Assembly: GCA_021413735.1 (NCBI GenBank)
Contig: JAIOPV010000151.1
Coordinates: forward strand, 1-42,608
Length of the DNA: 42,608 nucleotides
Direction: 5' to 3'
DNA from: Planctomycetota bacterium
Lineage (GTDB): Bacteria; Planctomycetota; Planctomycetia; Gemmatales; Gemmataceae
Made by a program: the position numbers and the translations under genes. Below, in pieces: positions 1 through 9,124 of the stretch. How positions within the stretch are numbered: position 1 is the stretch's first letter; every line of letters starts with the position of its first letter. The notes beneath the pieces were generated by a model. The model searched no databases, had not been told where the DNA came from, and saw only the letters and a program-made list of their open reading frames with translations.

Positions 1-186
1 GCGATGTCGCAGGAAACGCTTGGCGCGCAGACGGAACTGTCGCGAAACTACATCGGGATGATCGAACGCGGAGAAACGAACCCCACCCTACTGGTGCTGA
101 AATCCCTCTCGGTCGCTCTTCAGACCAGCATGTCCGCGTTGATTAGTGACCTCGAAGCCGCACTCGATCCACCCGCCGCCTCGTGA
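1..186 (+). CDS. XRE-family transcriptional regulator, C-terminal part (cut by window start)
   Basis: The frame is open from the first base and ends with TGA at 184-186. The visible protein has the recognition part of a Cro/C1 (XRE) helix-turn-helix: SQETLGAQTELSRNYIGMIE followed by RGETNPTLLVLKSLSVAL. In this family that stretch covers helices 2 to 4. The true start lies upstream; the ATG at 4 falls inside the HTH and should not be used. About 25 residues follow the domain, so this is a small stand-alone DNA-binding protein of the usual 80-100 aa. Its target cannot be read from the window. Confidence 0.75.
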   Translation, partial: AMSQETLGAQTELSRNYIGMIERGETNPTLLVLKSLSVALQTSMSALISDLEAALDPPAAS

Positions 187-762
187 TGTAGAACGTTCAG
201 TCTGACGCGGAACCGTCTGTCGTGATGTCTGATGGCTGGGCTGTCTCGCAGGCGTTCGGCTCGTTGAGCGTCCTTGCGTACCTGATGTTGAATGACAAGA
301 AGGCGCAAAACTTCCTCGCTTTTGTTCACGTTGCATCCATCATGATAATGTTGCGATAGCCCAAACTTTGCAAACCCCCGACCTCGTGTCCATACGGCCT
401 AATGACGACCTGAAATAGGTCGGCCCGGGGAAGTATATAAGGAGCAATCCTCGGCTCGGTGACCCGAAAGCGATCCGAGATTCGGCACCGGTACCAGTCG
501 AGGCAACCCAGCGGGTCGAAATCTTCACGCGACGTGGGCGAAGGTGTTCGCCATCAATCTCCTCGCCATCATGTTCCCCAGCAGCGGCATCGCGATACTC
601 GAGGCGTGCATCGCAGTCGCCCTACTGGTCATCGGTGCCGAGCACATTGGGTTGCTGAATGACACCAAGATCTCCACCTTCTGATAGCCGTGACCCGGCA
701 GCCGGCCTGGTCGTGACGAACATCTCGCGCCGACACGAGCGATTGGTGATTAGCGGTGAAAA
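187..762. other. Non-coding or decayed stretch
   Basis: No intact gene is supported here. ORFs on both strands are short, overlap each other and have no ribosome-binding site. The only protein-like signal is the hydrophobic remnant at 532-684, listed separately. Confidence 0.5.
532..684 (+). pseudogene. Membrane-protein remnant, weakly HupE/UreJ-like
   Basis: A frame of 50 codons ends at TGA 682-684 and encodes a strongly hydrophobic stretch (FAINLLAIMFPSSGIAILEA, then CIAVALLVIGAEHIGLL). The spacing of Glu-Ala, Ile-Ala-x-x-x-Leu-Val and Glu-His resembles the last transmembrane helices of HupE/UreJ-type metal-transporter-like proteins. The frame has no plausible start or ribosome-binding site, so at best it is the tail of a lost gene. 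The family suggestion is weak. Confidence 0.25.
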
Positions 763-2607
763 GGGGCTCTTCCGCCGAGTTGGTGATGGACGATTGTTAG
801 AATGACAGGTGCCCAGCTCAAACTGGCTCTGGTCATGTCTCCATTCTCTCTGCTCTCCCAACTCATTGGCAATCACCTTTCGCCGACCGATCTTGTGGTC
901 ACGCCAAAGTTGGTTGCGATCGCACTCGCCCCCACCACCGGGAACGCCTTCTGCCCGCTCTGTGGCCGGTCATCCGACCGCGTTCACGGCCGGTATCGCC
1001 GCGTCCTTGCGGACCTGCCCATCTGCGGTCGCCAACTTGTGCTCATCCTCCGACTCCGCAAGTTCCTTTGTGTCTACGCTGGTTGCCCGCGTCGCATCTT
1101 CTGTGAGCGGATTCCCGGCGTGGCCGCGCCTCACGCACGATCTACTGCCCGGCTCTCTCATCACCACCGCGCCTTGGGCCTCGCCCTCGGTGGCGAACCC
1201 GCTTCGCGCCTGGCCGAGAAGATGTCCACCCCTGCCAGCGGCGACACGATCCTGAGACGGGTGAAGAACGTGACCACGCAGCCCGAGCCAAGGTACCGGT
1301 TCGTCGGCATCGACGACTTCGCCCTCCGCAAGGGTCAGACCTACGGCACCGTCCTGGTCGATCTCGAACGCCACCGCGTCATCGACCTGTTCGACGGGAG
1401 GGACGGTTCGCCAGTGCTGGCGTGGCTGTCGTCGCACCGTCGTCGCACCCCACCGTCGAGGTCATCACGCGCGACCGGTGGACGGCGTACGCCAACGCCT
1501 GCTCGGCCGGGGCACCGCTTGCATTGCAAGTTGCCGACCGATTCCACCTCGTCGGCAACATCCGTGAACTCGTCGAACGCCTCTTCGAGCAGAAGGCATC
1601 GGCACTCGATGCTGCTCTGCAACCACCTTCACCCGTCACGGCGCCGCAAATCGCGGTCCCGTCATCTCCTGGAATTACAGGCCCACCGGACCCGCCTGCG
1701 ACAACACAAGCCACCGGCACGCTCGACGTGAGCAAGGATTTTTCATCTGTGAATGCTCCGCCTCCCTCACCGAAGGTGTCAACCCGTCAGCAACGGCGGC
1801 TCGATCGCTTCGATGAGGTGCGTCGATTGCGACTGGCGGGCAGGAGCGTCCGCCAGATCGCTCGCCTGTTACGAATCTCGCCCAGAACGGTGATCGGCTA
1901 CACGCGTCGTGAGCGTTGCCCGGACTGGAATCCTGGAACCCGACGCATGAGTCGCCTGGATAGTTACCAGGTTGTGGTCGATGCTTTCATCCAGGAGGGC
2001 GGTCGAGTTGCCACCGAGTTGCACCGGCGGCTGACGGATCAAGGATGCACGTCCTCGTACAACGTGGTGCGTTGATTCATGAACAGCCGACTCCAGGCGG
2101 CGGGTGTCACCCCGATGCGTTCGAGCCGAGACCCACCACGCCGCACTCGGCCCACTGTTCGTCAGTTGGCGTTCGAGTTCGACGGGCGGAGGAACGATCG
2201 GCGGAGGCGGCCGAGCGAATGGACAAGGTGAACACGATCTCGGAGTTGTGTGGCTCACTGCAGTTGGCAAGAGAGTTGTTGGAGATGGCGCGAGGTCAAT
2301 CGAAGACGCCGTTGTCGGATTGGTTGAGTCGTGCGGATGCCAGTGAGAGTCGGTCGGTCCAGACGTTCGCGGAGACGTTGGGAACCGATTCGCCGGCCGT
2401 TCAGGCGGCCCTGTCCACCCCGTGGAGTAATGGGGCCGTTGAGGGGCAAGTGAACCGGCTGAAGCTCATCAAGCGCTCGGGGTACGGCCGAGCGGGCTTG
2501 CCCCTTCTGCGGGCACGGGTCCGAGCCAAGTCGTGATCGCGATGCACGTGGAAATCGCGACGTCCTGGGCTACAGCAACTGCGTCACCAACTCAGCGGAA
2601 GAACCCC
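763..2607 (+). mobile_element. ISL3-family insertion sequence, decayed copy A
   Basis: The element is bounded by inverted repeats at 763-786 and 2584-2607. The left end reads GGGGCTCTTCCGCCGAG and the right end, complemented, GGGGTTCTTCCGCTGAG, both continuing TTGGTGA (22 of 24 match). It contains one dead transposase gene. A clean 8-bp target duplication was not found; CGGTGA occurs just outside both ends, which may be an eroded duplication or chance. A complete relative lies at 29333-31160 on the other strand. Confidence 0.85.
802..2536 (+). pseudogene. ISL3-family transposase, inactivated
   Basis: Read across three frames, this aligns end to end with the intact 573-aa ISL3 transposase at 29402-31123: zinc-binding start (CPLCGRSSDRVHGRYRR), the IDDFALRKGQTYGTVLVDLE motif that opens the DDE domain, DRFHLVGNIRELVERLF, and the C-terminal NGAVEGQVNRLKLIKRSGYG. 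Three lesions kill it. An exact 11-bp tandem duplication (GTCGTCGCACC, 1428-1438 and 1439-1449) shifts the frame. A TGA near 2073 replaces the Trp codon of the intact copy. A second shift follows near 2180. Start ATG 802 matches the start context of copy B. Inactivation is certain; order of lesions is unknown. Confidence 0.9.
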
Positions 2608-2683
2608 TTCTCGGTGATAATCACCAAGCGATCGCAACGATTCTTCGGAAACCTCTGGCCAGTGTCTCACCGATAGATTAACA

Positions 2684-2692
2684 TGTCTGACA
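2684..2692. promoter_or_regulatory. Likely operator of the GntR/FadR-type regulator
   Basis: TGTCTGACA is a perfect palindrome around a central T, about 30 bp upstream of the regulator's ATG. FadR-subfamily GntR proteins typically bind a short TNGTNNNACNA-type palindrome, so autoregulation of the regulator and the PSCyt1 gene behind it is a reasonable inference. A clear -35/-10 pair is not visible. Confidence 0.45.
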
Positions 2693-2722
2693 GGTTGACA
2701 TCACCGTGAGATCGAGTCACAC

Positions 2723-3412
2723 ATGCAGATTGCTGCCATTGAACGTCAATCGACAGCCGACATTGTTGTCGAACGCATTACCCAAGTGATTCGCCATCAT
2801 CGGCTCTCGGCGGGCGATCGACTTCCCGGAGAGCACGAACTGGTCGAACAGTTGAAGGTAAGCCGCCCAGTGCTGCGCGAGGCGCTCGCACGCCTACAGA
2901 GCATGGGACTGGTTGACATTCAACGCGGACGCGGCACGTTCGTCGGGAACGCAACCAGTTTGGCAAATTGTGTCCGACTGCTTCGATCGGCAGTCACGAT
3001 CTCGCCGGAGGAGTTGCAAGCGTACGCGGAACTTCGCTCGGCAATTGAAGTGCAAGCCGCCCGGCAAGCCGCTGAATGCGCGACGGCGGACGATGTTGGG
3101 GAACTGACTGCCTTGTTGAAGCAACTCGACGACGATGAGTTGCCCTACGCCGAGGCACTCGAAATCGACTTCCGCTTCCATCGAAAACTCCTCGATATCG
3201 CGGGCAATCCGCTCATGCAGAACATCATGGAAGTCATCTATGAGTTTGTGCTGACGCAGATGGCTCGGACAACGCCTTCGCAGATAGAGAACCAATTGGG
3301 TCGGAGATTGCACAAGGCGATTCTGACGGCGGTTCGTAACCACAACCCCAACGCGGCCGAGCGAGCAATGCAGCAACACATGCAGGCCGTTCTCAAGCGG
3401 TTGAAAGGTTAG
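2723..3412 (+). CDS. GntR-family regulator, FadR/FCD subfamily
   Basis: A 229-aa DNA-binding regulator. Residues about 10-75 form the GntR winged helix-turn-helix, with the signature GDRLPGEHELVEQLKVSRP and LREALARLQSMGLVDIQRGR. Residues about 95-220 form an all-helical FCD effector domain with the DFRFHRKLLDIAGN motif and later His residues (RRLHKAI, MQQHMQAV) that usually coordinate a metal. FCD regulators generally sense organic acids or sugar acids. The stop at 3410-3412 overlaps the ribosome-binding site of the next gene, so the two are co-transcribed and the regulator probably controls the PSCyt1 gene. The palindrome TGTCTGACA lies just upstream. The ligand cannot be deduced. Confidence 0.9.
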   Translation: MQIAAIERQSTADIVVERITQVIRHHRLSAGDRLPGEHELVEQLKVSRPVLREALARLQSMGLVDIQRGRGTFVGNATSLANCVRLLRSAVTISPEELQAYAELRSAIEVQAARQAAECATADDVGELTALLKQLDDDELPYAEALEIDFRFHRKLLDIAGNPLMQNIMEVIYEFVLTQMARTTPSQIENQLGRRLHKAILTAVRNHNPNAAERAMQQHMQAVLKRLKG

Positions 3413-3421
3413 GAGATGAAC

Positions 3422-5905
3422 ATGACCCGATCATTGACCGGCCTCATCATTCTGATCTTTGCTTCGCCGAGTGCGTTTGCCGAGGAGCAGGCCGCGCCGA
3501 CCAAAGAGCAGTTGGATTTTTTCGAGGCGAAGATTCGTCCGGTGCTTGTCGAACACTGTTACAAGTGTCACGGGTCGGAGGCGAAGATCATCAAGGGCGG
3601 GCTTCGCCTCGATTCCCGCGACGGGTTGCTCAAGGGGGGCGACACCGGGCCGTCCGTCGTGCCGGGCCAAGCGGAGAAGAGCCTGTTGTTAAAGGCGTTG
3701 AAGTACGACGGGATCGAGATGCCGCCGAAGGGGAAGCTCGCGGAATCGGTCGTCAAGGATTTCGAAACCTGGATCAAGATGGGATTGCCTGACCCACGCA
3801 AATCGGACGACGTCCCCAAATCTCGCACACTCGACATTCAGGCGGGGCGGAAGTTCTGGGCATTCCAGCCGGTCGACGATCCGACGCCGCCGGATGTTAA
3901 GAACGCCGCGTGGCCCCGCGATACGATCGATCGGTTCGTGTTGGCCAAGTTGGAAGCCAAAGGCCTCAAGACGGTCGCTGATGCGGATCGATACACGTGG
4001 CTGCGACGCGTGACGTTCGATCTCACGGGACTTCCGCCGACTACGAAGGAGATTGGTGACTTTATCCGTGACCTGTCTCCCCAGGCACGCGAAAAGGTCG
4101 TCGACCGGTTGTTGGCGTCTCGTGCCTATGGGGAGCGCTGGGCACGTCACTGGCTTGACCTCACAGGTTACGCCGACATGATGGGCACGTCGAACAATGT
4201 CTATGCCGAGCATGCCTGGCGGTATCGTGACTATCTCATCGAAGCGTTTCACAAGGACAAGCCCTTTGATCGCTTCATCCGCGAGCAAATTGCTGGCGAC
4301 TTGATGAAGGCGGATACGATTCCCGAGCGAGCGGAAAACATCACCGCAACGGGGTTCTTGATGGTCGGCGATGTCGAGATCGTCGAGCCGGATAAAGCAA
4401 AATTGGAAGCTGACCATATCGACACTCAGATGAGCAAGATCGGCACGGCGTTCCTCGGTATGACACTCGGATGCGTTCGCTGTCACGATCACAAGTTTGA
4501 CCCGATCGGCGTAACCGATTACTACGGCATCGCCGGGATGCTCCGCAGTTCACCCTCGACTCACAAGATTCCGTTTGGCGTGTGGAGTCTGCTCAATTCG
4601 ACGGAATTGCCGGAGACTCCCGAAGAACGGGAGGCACGCCTGAAGCTCGAAACCGAGCACCAGAAGAAGTTCGTGATCATGAAAGCCGAGCAGATCAAAT
4701 TGACGGAGGAGACGAAGTCGGTCGAGGCGGACCTGGCGAGACTGATGAAGGATGATGACAAGAAAGCAGCCTTAACCAAACGGCGTGATGAACTGACCGA
4801 GCAGCTCAAGAAACTCGCAGCATCACTTCACCATGCGGAGTTTTTCCGGTCGAAAATGCCTAGAGCGTTTGCCATGCACGACAGCGACACGCCCGCCGAT
4901 ATGCCAATCTACATCCGTGGCAACCCGTATGCTCCGGGTGCGGTCGTTCCTCGTGGAGTCATGAGTGTCGCGTCGTGGGAGAAACAACCTGAAATTCCCA
5001 AGGGGCAAAGCGGTCGGCTGCAACTGGCCAACTGGCTCGCCGACAAACGTAATCCGCTCACGGCACGGGTGACCGTCAACCGCATCTGGCAGAAACTCTT
5101 CGGCGAAGGGCTTGTTCGAAGTGTCGATTACTTCGGATCACGTGGCGAAACGCCGTCCCACCCGGAACTGCTCGACCACCTCGCCACGCGATTCATGAAC
5201 AACGGCTGGTCGCAGCAGAAGTTGCTTCGAGCGCTCGTGCTCAGTCGCATCTATGGTTTGTCGGGCGTCAACGACGAATCGGCGATGAAACTCGACCCCG
5301 ACAACCGACTGATCTGGCGGATGAATCGTCAACGCCTCGAAGCGGAGGCGATTCGCGATAGTTTGCTGGCCGTTAGCGAAGAGTTGCAACAGAGTGAGGG
5401 GGGGCCAGGTCTGGTACTTGAAGAACCGGAAAACTGCGGCGATCTTGCGTTGAAGGGCGTGAACCCACCCAACTACACGCACCGAAAGTCGAGAGCCAAC
5501 CAAGAATTCCAGAGGACGATCTATCTTCCAGTGATGCGAACGAATACGACAAGCACTGACCGCATTCGTAACTTCTTCGACTTCGTGAACCCAGCTCAGA
5601 TCGCTGGCCAACGCTCGCAGACCGTGGTGCCTACGCAATCGCTGTTTCTGATGAACAACGACCTTTTCCGCAAACGGGCCAAGATTCTCGCGGACAAACT
5701 GATTGCCCTGCACGCCCAACCCAACGATCGGTTGATGCAATTGTGGCTGACCGTCTACAACCGTCCGATTACACAAGAGGAACGCGATCACGCGATCAAA
5801 TTCCTCACGGATCTGAGTCCGCTCGTGCAAGCCAAAGAGTCATTGCTCTGGCAAGAACTCTGCCACTCATTGTTAGCGTCGAACGAGTTCGTCTTCCGAA
5901 TATAA
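3422..5905 (+). CDS. PSCyt1 / DUF1549 / DUF1553 secreted cytochrome-type protein
   Basis: An 827-aa exported protein of the planctomycete cytochrome family. A signal peptide ends near SAFA-EEQ. A heme-binding CYKCH lies at about residue 46 with a distal EMPPKGKL Met region, giving the PSCyt1 domain. DUF1549 follows (RVTFDLTGLPPT, ERWARHWLDLTGYAD) and holds a second CVRCH motif near residue 351. A charged coiled coil at about 395-470 separates it from DUF1553 (NPLTARVTVNRIWQKLFGEG, RQRLEAEAIRDSLL, ending SNEFVFRI). ATG 3422 is preferred to ATG 3416 because AGGAG at 3411-3415 has proper spacing only to 3422. Such proteins commonly pair with a DUF1501 protein, here 1.8 kb downstream. The substrate is unknown; a role in complex-polymer degradation or electron transfer is often assumed. 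Confidence 0.92.
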   Translation: MTRSLTGLIILIFASPSAFAEEQAAPTKEQLDFFEAKIRPVLVEHCYKCHGSEAKIIKGGLRLDSRDGLLKGGDTGPSVVPGQAEKSLLLKALKYDGIEMPPKGKLAESVVKDFETWIKMGLPDPRKSDDVPKSRTLDIQAGRKFWAFQPVDDPTPPDVKNAAWPRDTIDRFVLAKLEAKGLKTVADADRYTWLRRVTFDLTGLPPTTKEIGDFIRDLSPQAREKVVDRLLASRAYGERWARHWLDLTGYADMMGTSNNVYAEHAWRYRDYLIEAFHKDKPFDRFIREQIAGDLMKADTIPERAENITATGFLMVGDVEIVEPDKAKLEADHIDTQMSKIGTAFLGMTLGCVRCHDHKFDPIGVTDYYGIAGMLRSSPSTHKIPFGVWSLLNSTELPETPEEREARLKLETEHQKKFVIMKAEQIKLTEETKSVEADLARLMKDDDKKAALTKRRDELTEQLKKLAASLHHAEFFRSKMPRAFAMHDSDTPADMPIYIRGNPYAPGAVVPRGVMSVASWEKQPEIPKGQSGRLQLANWLADKRNPLTARVTVNRIWQKLFGEGLVRSVDYFGSRGETPSHPELLDHLATRFMNNGWSQQKLLRALVLSRIYGLSGVNDESAMKLDPDNRLIWRMNRQRLEAEAIRDSLLAVSEELQQSEGGPGLVLEEPENCGDLALKGVNPPNYTHRKSRANQEFQRTIYLPVMRTNTTSTDRIRNFFDFVNPAQIAGQRSQTVVPTQSLFLMNNDLFRKRAKILADKLIALHAQPNDRLMQLWLTVYNRPITQEERDHAIKFLTDLSPLVQAKESLLWQELCHSLLASNEFVFRI

Positions 5906-5916
5906 AACGGAGAGAA

Positions 5917-6389
5917 ATGGCCATGAAACATACCCTCACCGCTGGATGCCCGCCTGGATCGATGCGGTCGAGTATGGCAAGTTCGGCCGCGCGAAGGTGA
6001 CCGCAACCTTGTTCGGCGGCATGGACGACTCCCTCTACGCCTACGCCGATTTCAAACAAGACAGCCCTGCCTTGATGAATGCGGTCGAGAACACGTTGAA
6101 ACACACCCACGGTGCATACGGACCAGCACACATGGCCTCAGGAAGGGTCATTCTGAAAGTCACAAAGACGGACGGAGATGTGCCTTTGGGCAGCAGCGGC
6201 ATCCAGATCCGTTTTGAGACCGACCTCATCATCGAAGGCATCCGCCCCGGCAGAGTCGTCCGTGTCCGCCCTACAAGTTGGCCTCAGGTGGACGTCCCAC
6301 GCGAGGAATACCTCAACGATGGGTCATCCAGCGGGTCATCCAGCCTTGAAGAGCGTTTCCCGACTCCTGCCATCTTCCCCAAATACTAA
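5917..6389 (+). pseudogene. Unrecognised protein, probably frameshifted near its start
   Basis: A ribosome-binding site (GGAGAG) precedes ATG 5917, but that frame stops after 27 codons. The frame that looks coding runs from about 5922 to the stop at 6389 and has a first ATG at 5946 with no ribosome-binding site. It encodes about 147 residues, including KVTATLFGGMDDSLYAYADF and a segment with RVILKVTKTDGDVPLGSSGI. I do not recognise the family. The simplest reading is one gene starting at 5917 with an indel around 5940. The C-terminus is low-complexity (SSSGSSSLEER). Confidence 0.4.
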
Positions 6390-6429
6390 ACGTAAAAGAT
6401 CGCCCGTGACCCCTGCCGTGAGAGAGCAA

Positions 6430-7461
6430 ATGTACCTGATTCCCACGACCGTGAAACTGCCCATCACCCTGCTCACCGCACTTTCGTTTGCGTTCACCAC
6501 CGTCCCTGCCTTTGCTCTCGATCCCCACGTCGATGCCGTCATCCGCGCCGTCGAAGGCGCGAAGGGCAAAGTGGAAAAAACCGATGACGGCCAGAGCCTC
6601 AAGCTCGTCGATCTCGCCGTGCCGGGCGCTGGGTCGCATGATCATCGCAAGATCGATCCGTATGACGCAGCCTTCTTCGAGCATCTCGGCCACGTCACCA
6701 CGCTGGAATCGCTCAACGTCATCGCAACCAAGGTTAACGACGCGTGGATGCCGCACATCGCGAAGCTCACGAACCTCAAGACGCTCCGCTTCACCAACAA
6801 CGGCTCGCTCACTGATGTCGGCTTGGAGCAACTCGCGTGTTTGAAGAACCTGGAGCAATTCTCCTTCGTCGGCACGAAGATCACCGGCCGCGGTTACACA
6901 AAGTTCGAGGGCTTTACCAAACTCACCCGAGTCAGCCACCGCGGCAGCAGCATCGACGACGGAGGCCTGAAGGAACTCTGCGAGCACCTGCCGAACCTCG
7001 AAAGCATCAGCCTCGCCCACGCCAAGTTCACCGACGCTGGTGCCGTGCATCTGGCGAAACTCACCAAGCTCACGAGCCTGGAAATCGGCACCCTCAACGC
7101 CACGGCAGCAGCTCTCAAGAGTCTTGCTAACCTCCCGCTGGTATCCATCCAACTTGGCGAAGGCTTCCACTCTGCCGATGCTTTCAAGACCGTCAAAGCC
7201 ATCCCCAGCTTGCGCACGCTCTCGATCACCGATGGCAGCAAACTGACCGATGCCGATCTGGGTCTCATCGCCGACATCGCCCAGTTGGAGTCGCTCAGCA
7301 TGGACAAACTCGCACTGCCCGATGAGCGCCTTTCGGTCCTGTCCGCCTTCGCCCATCTCAAGACAATCACCCTCGCGCTCCGCCCCAAAGGCTACCCCGC
7401 TGAAACCCAGGCCAAGATCAAAGCCCTGCTGCCCAAAGTGGAAGTGAAGTTTGTTCAGTGA
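6430..7461 (+). CDS. Secreted leucine-rich-repeat protein
   Basis: A 343-aa protein. ATG 6430 gives a normal signal peptide ending FAFTTVPAFA-LDP, which is why the longer open frame back to 6178 is rejected. The mature part is a series of about 24-residue LRR units of the planctomycete/ribonuclease-inhibitor-like kind: LTNLKTLRFTNNGSLTDVGL, LKNLEQFSFVGTKITGRGY, LPNLESISLAHAKFTDAGAV, LRTLSITDGSKLTDADL. Such proteins probably act as periplasmic binding scaffolds; no catalytic motif is present. A short decayed secreted ORF overlaps the stop codon. Confidence 0.85.
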   Translation: MYLIPTTVKLPITLLTALSFAFTTVPAFALDPHVDAVIRAVEGAKGKVEKTDDGQSLKLVDLAVPGAGSHDHRKIDPYDAAFFEHLGHVTTLESLNVIATKVNDAWMPHIAKLTNLKTLRFTNNGSLTDVGLEQLACLKNLEQFSFVGTKITGRGYTKFEGFTKLTRVSHRGSSIDDGGLKELCEHLPNLESISLAHAKFTDAGAVHLAKLTKLTSLEIGTLNATAAALKSLANLPLVSIQLGEGFHSADAFKTVKAIPSLRTLSITDGSKLTDADLGLIADIAQLESLSMDKLALPDERLSVLSAFAHLKTITLALRPKGYPAETQAKIKALLPKVEVKFVQ

Positions 7462-7632
7462 AGCGACGAGACCTCACACTGCTCATCGCCCTGCTGCTCG
7501 GGCCTGGCTGTTTTGCACGCCGCTGAACCACGGATCCTTGACATCACGGCCTGGGCAGCAAGCGCAACAACACGACGACGCAATCCTGCATGGCAGTCGG
7601 AAAATCGCGGATTATGCGGTGGAGACTGCTGA
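7458..7632 (+). pseudogene. Remnant of a small secreted protein
   Basis: GTG 7458 overlaps the stop of the LRR gene and begins a signal-peptide-like stretch (KRRDLTLLIALLLG). That frame stops at once, but the +1 frame continues as LAVLHAAEPRILDITAWAAS and ends at 7632. This looks like the 5' end of a secreted-protein gene with a frameshift and most of its length deleted before the DUF1501 gene. No family can be named. Confidence 0.3.
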
Positions 7633-7687
7633 GCTGCATTGGACCGTAAAAGTACCAACCTAAATCCTGAACCGAAAGGTGTCCAAG

Positions 7688-9088
7688 ATGTCAAATACTC
7701 GCCCCACCATCACTCGTCGCCAGATGCTTAGCACTGCCGCGTGCGGGTTCGGCTCGCTGGCCCTCGCGGACATCGTTCACGCGATGAACTCGCCGACGGC
7801 GCGCATTTCCGGGGTGACATCCAAAGCCAAGCGGGTCATCTTCCTGTTCATGGCGGGTGGGCCGTCGCAACAGGACCTCTTTGACCCGAAGGAATTCATC
7901 CGCAAGAAGCACGGTGAGAAGATCGATTCGCCGCTACGAAAGGAAGTTACGCAGGTCGGCACCGAGAAGTTCCTCGCACTGGGTGAGGCAGCACCGGTGA
8001 AGCCGCGGGGCCAATCGGGAATGATGATCTCCGACTTGTTGCCGGGCCTGGCCAGCGTCGCGGACGACATTTGCCTCCTTCGCGGGATGAACGCCGACAA
8101 CCCGCAGCACGCGAGTGCGACGAACCAGTTTCATACGGGCGTGTTCACCGAAGTGCGTCCTTCGATGGGGGCGTGGATCAGTTACGGCCTCGGCACCGAG
8201 AACAAGAACCTGCCGAGTTTCGTCAGCATTCATGCGCCCGGAGTGCGAACGTACGGCTCGGGATTCCTCCCCGCCGACCATCAGGGAACGCCACTGACCG
8301 TGCCGCTCACCGACAAGACGCTCCCCATTGAGAACCTAAAAAATGCCTCGCCCAACGATGAGATTCAGCGGAAACGCCTCGAACTAACACGCCGGCAGAG
8401 CCAGCGACTGATCGATGAGCTTCATGGCGACAGGAACATGGAAGGGATGATCCAGAACATGGAACTCGCCTTCCGCATGCAGACCACGACACCGCGACTC
8501 GTTGACATCTCCAAGGAATCCAAGGACACGCTCGATCTCTATGGCATCGGCGACAAGGAAACCGACAAGCACGGGCGGGCGTGTTTACTGGCTCGTAAAC
8601 TCAGCGAGTCCGGCGTACGATTCGTGCAGGTGACGATGGACGGCTGGGACCATCACGGCGACATTCGCGGGAATTTGCCGCGGCTCTGCAAGCAGACGGA
8701 TCAACCGATCGCGGGCCTGCTCAAAGACCTGAAACAGCGCGGACTGCTCAATGACACGCTCGTCGTGTGGTCCGGCGAGTTCGGCCGCACGCCATGGAGC
8801 CAGGATCTCAGCGGCACGGCACCGATTGAGAAGCACGGCCGCGAGCACCAACCCGAGAGTTTCTGCGCCTGGATGGCCGGCGGCGGTGTGAAAGGCGGCC
8901 TGACTTATGGCGAGACCGACCACATGGGCTACCGCGTCGTGGATAGCAAGGTCCACATCCACGACCTGCACGCGACGATGCTGCATCTGCTGGGCATCGA
9001 CCACACCCGCCTCACCCACCGCCACCTCGGCCGCGATTTCCGCCTCACCGATGTGCATGGAAATGTCGTGAAGGAGATTCTGGCTTGA
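7688..9088 (+). CDS. DUF1501 family exported protein
   Basis: A 466-aa protein of the sulfatase-like DUF1501 family. The N-terminus carries a twin-arginine-type signal (TRRQMLSTAACGFGSLALAD). Family hallmarks follow: KRVIFLFMAGGPSQQDLFDP, LLPGLASVADDICLLRGMNA, WDHHGDIRGNLPRLCKQTDQ, VVWSGEFGRTPW, and near the C-terminus HLLGIDHTRLTHRHLGRDFR. The His/Asp-rich motifs resemble the alkaline-phosphatase/sulfatase metal site. ATG 7688 is preferred to the in-frame GTG 7679 because GAAAGG sits 8 bases before it. In planctomycetes DUF1501 genes usually neighbour a PSCyt1/DUF1553 gene, as here; the pair is thought to act in the periplasm, with unproven substrates. Confidence 0.93.
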   Translation: MSNTRPTITRRQMLSTAACGFGSLALADIVHAMNSPTARISGVTSKAKRVIFLFMAGGPSQQDLFDPKEFIRKKHGEKIDSPLRKEVTQVGTEKFLALGEAAPVKPRGQSGMMISDLLPGLASVADDICLLRGMNADNPQHASATNQFHTGVFTEVRPSMGAWISYGLGTENKNLPSFVSIHAPGVRTYGSGFLPADHQGTPLTVPLTDKTLPIENLKNASPNDEIQRKRLELTRRQSQRLIDELHGDRNMEGMIQNMELAFRMQTTTPRLVDISKESKDTLDLYGIGDKETDKHGRACLLARKLSESGVRFVQVTMDGWDHHGDIRGNLPRLCKQTDQPIAGLLKDLKQRGLLNDTLVVWSGEFGRTPWSQDLSGTAPIEKHGREHQPESFCAWMAGGGVKGGLTYGETDHMGYRVVDSKVHIHDLHATMLHLLGIDHTRLTHRHLGRDFRLTDVHGNVVKEILA

Positions 9089-9124
9089 ATCGAACCTCAA
9101 CGGCTTGTCATCCTCTGCCTCCTG

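Noticed and set aside
753-2617. CGGTGA on both sides of ISL3 copy A as its target duplication
   Set aside because: Only 6 bp and not at identical distance from the ends; ISL3 makes 8-bp duplications, as copy B shows. It may be an eroded duplication but cannot be claimed.
6178-6429. Upstream extension of the LRR protein to 6178
   Set aside because: The extension is Ser/Arg-rich and not secretory; ATG 6430 begins a proper signal peptide.
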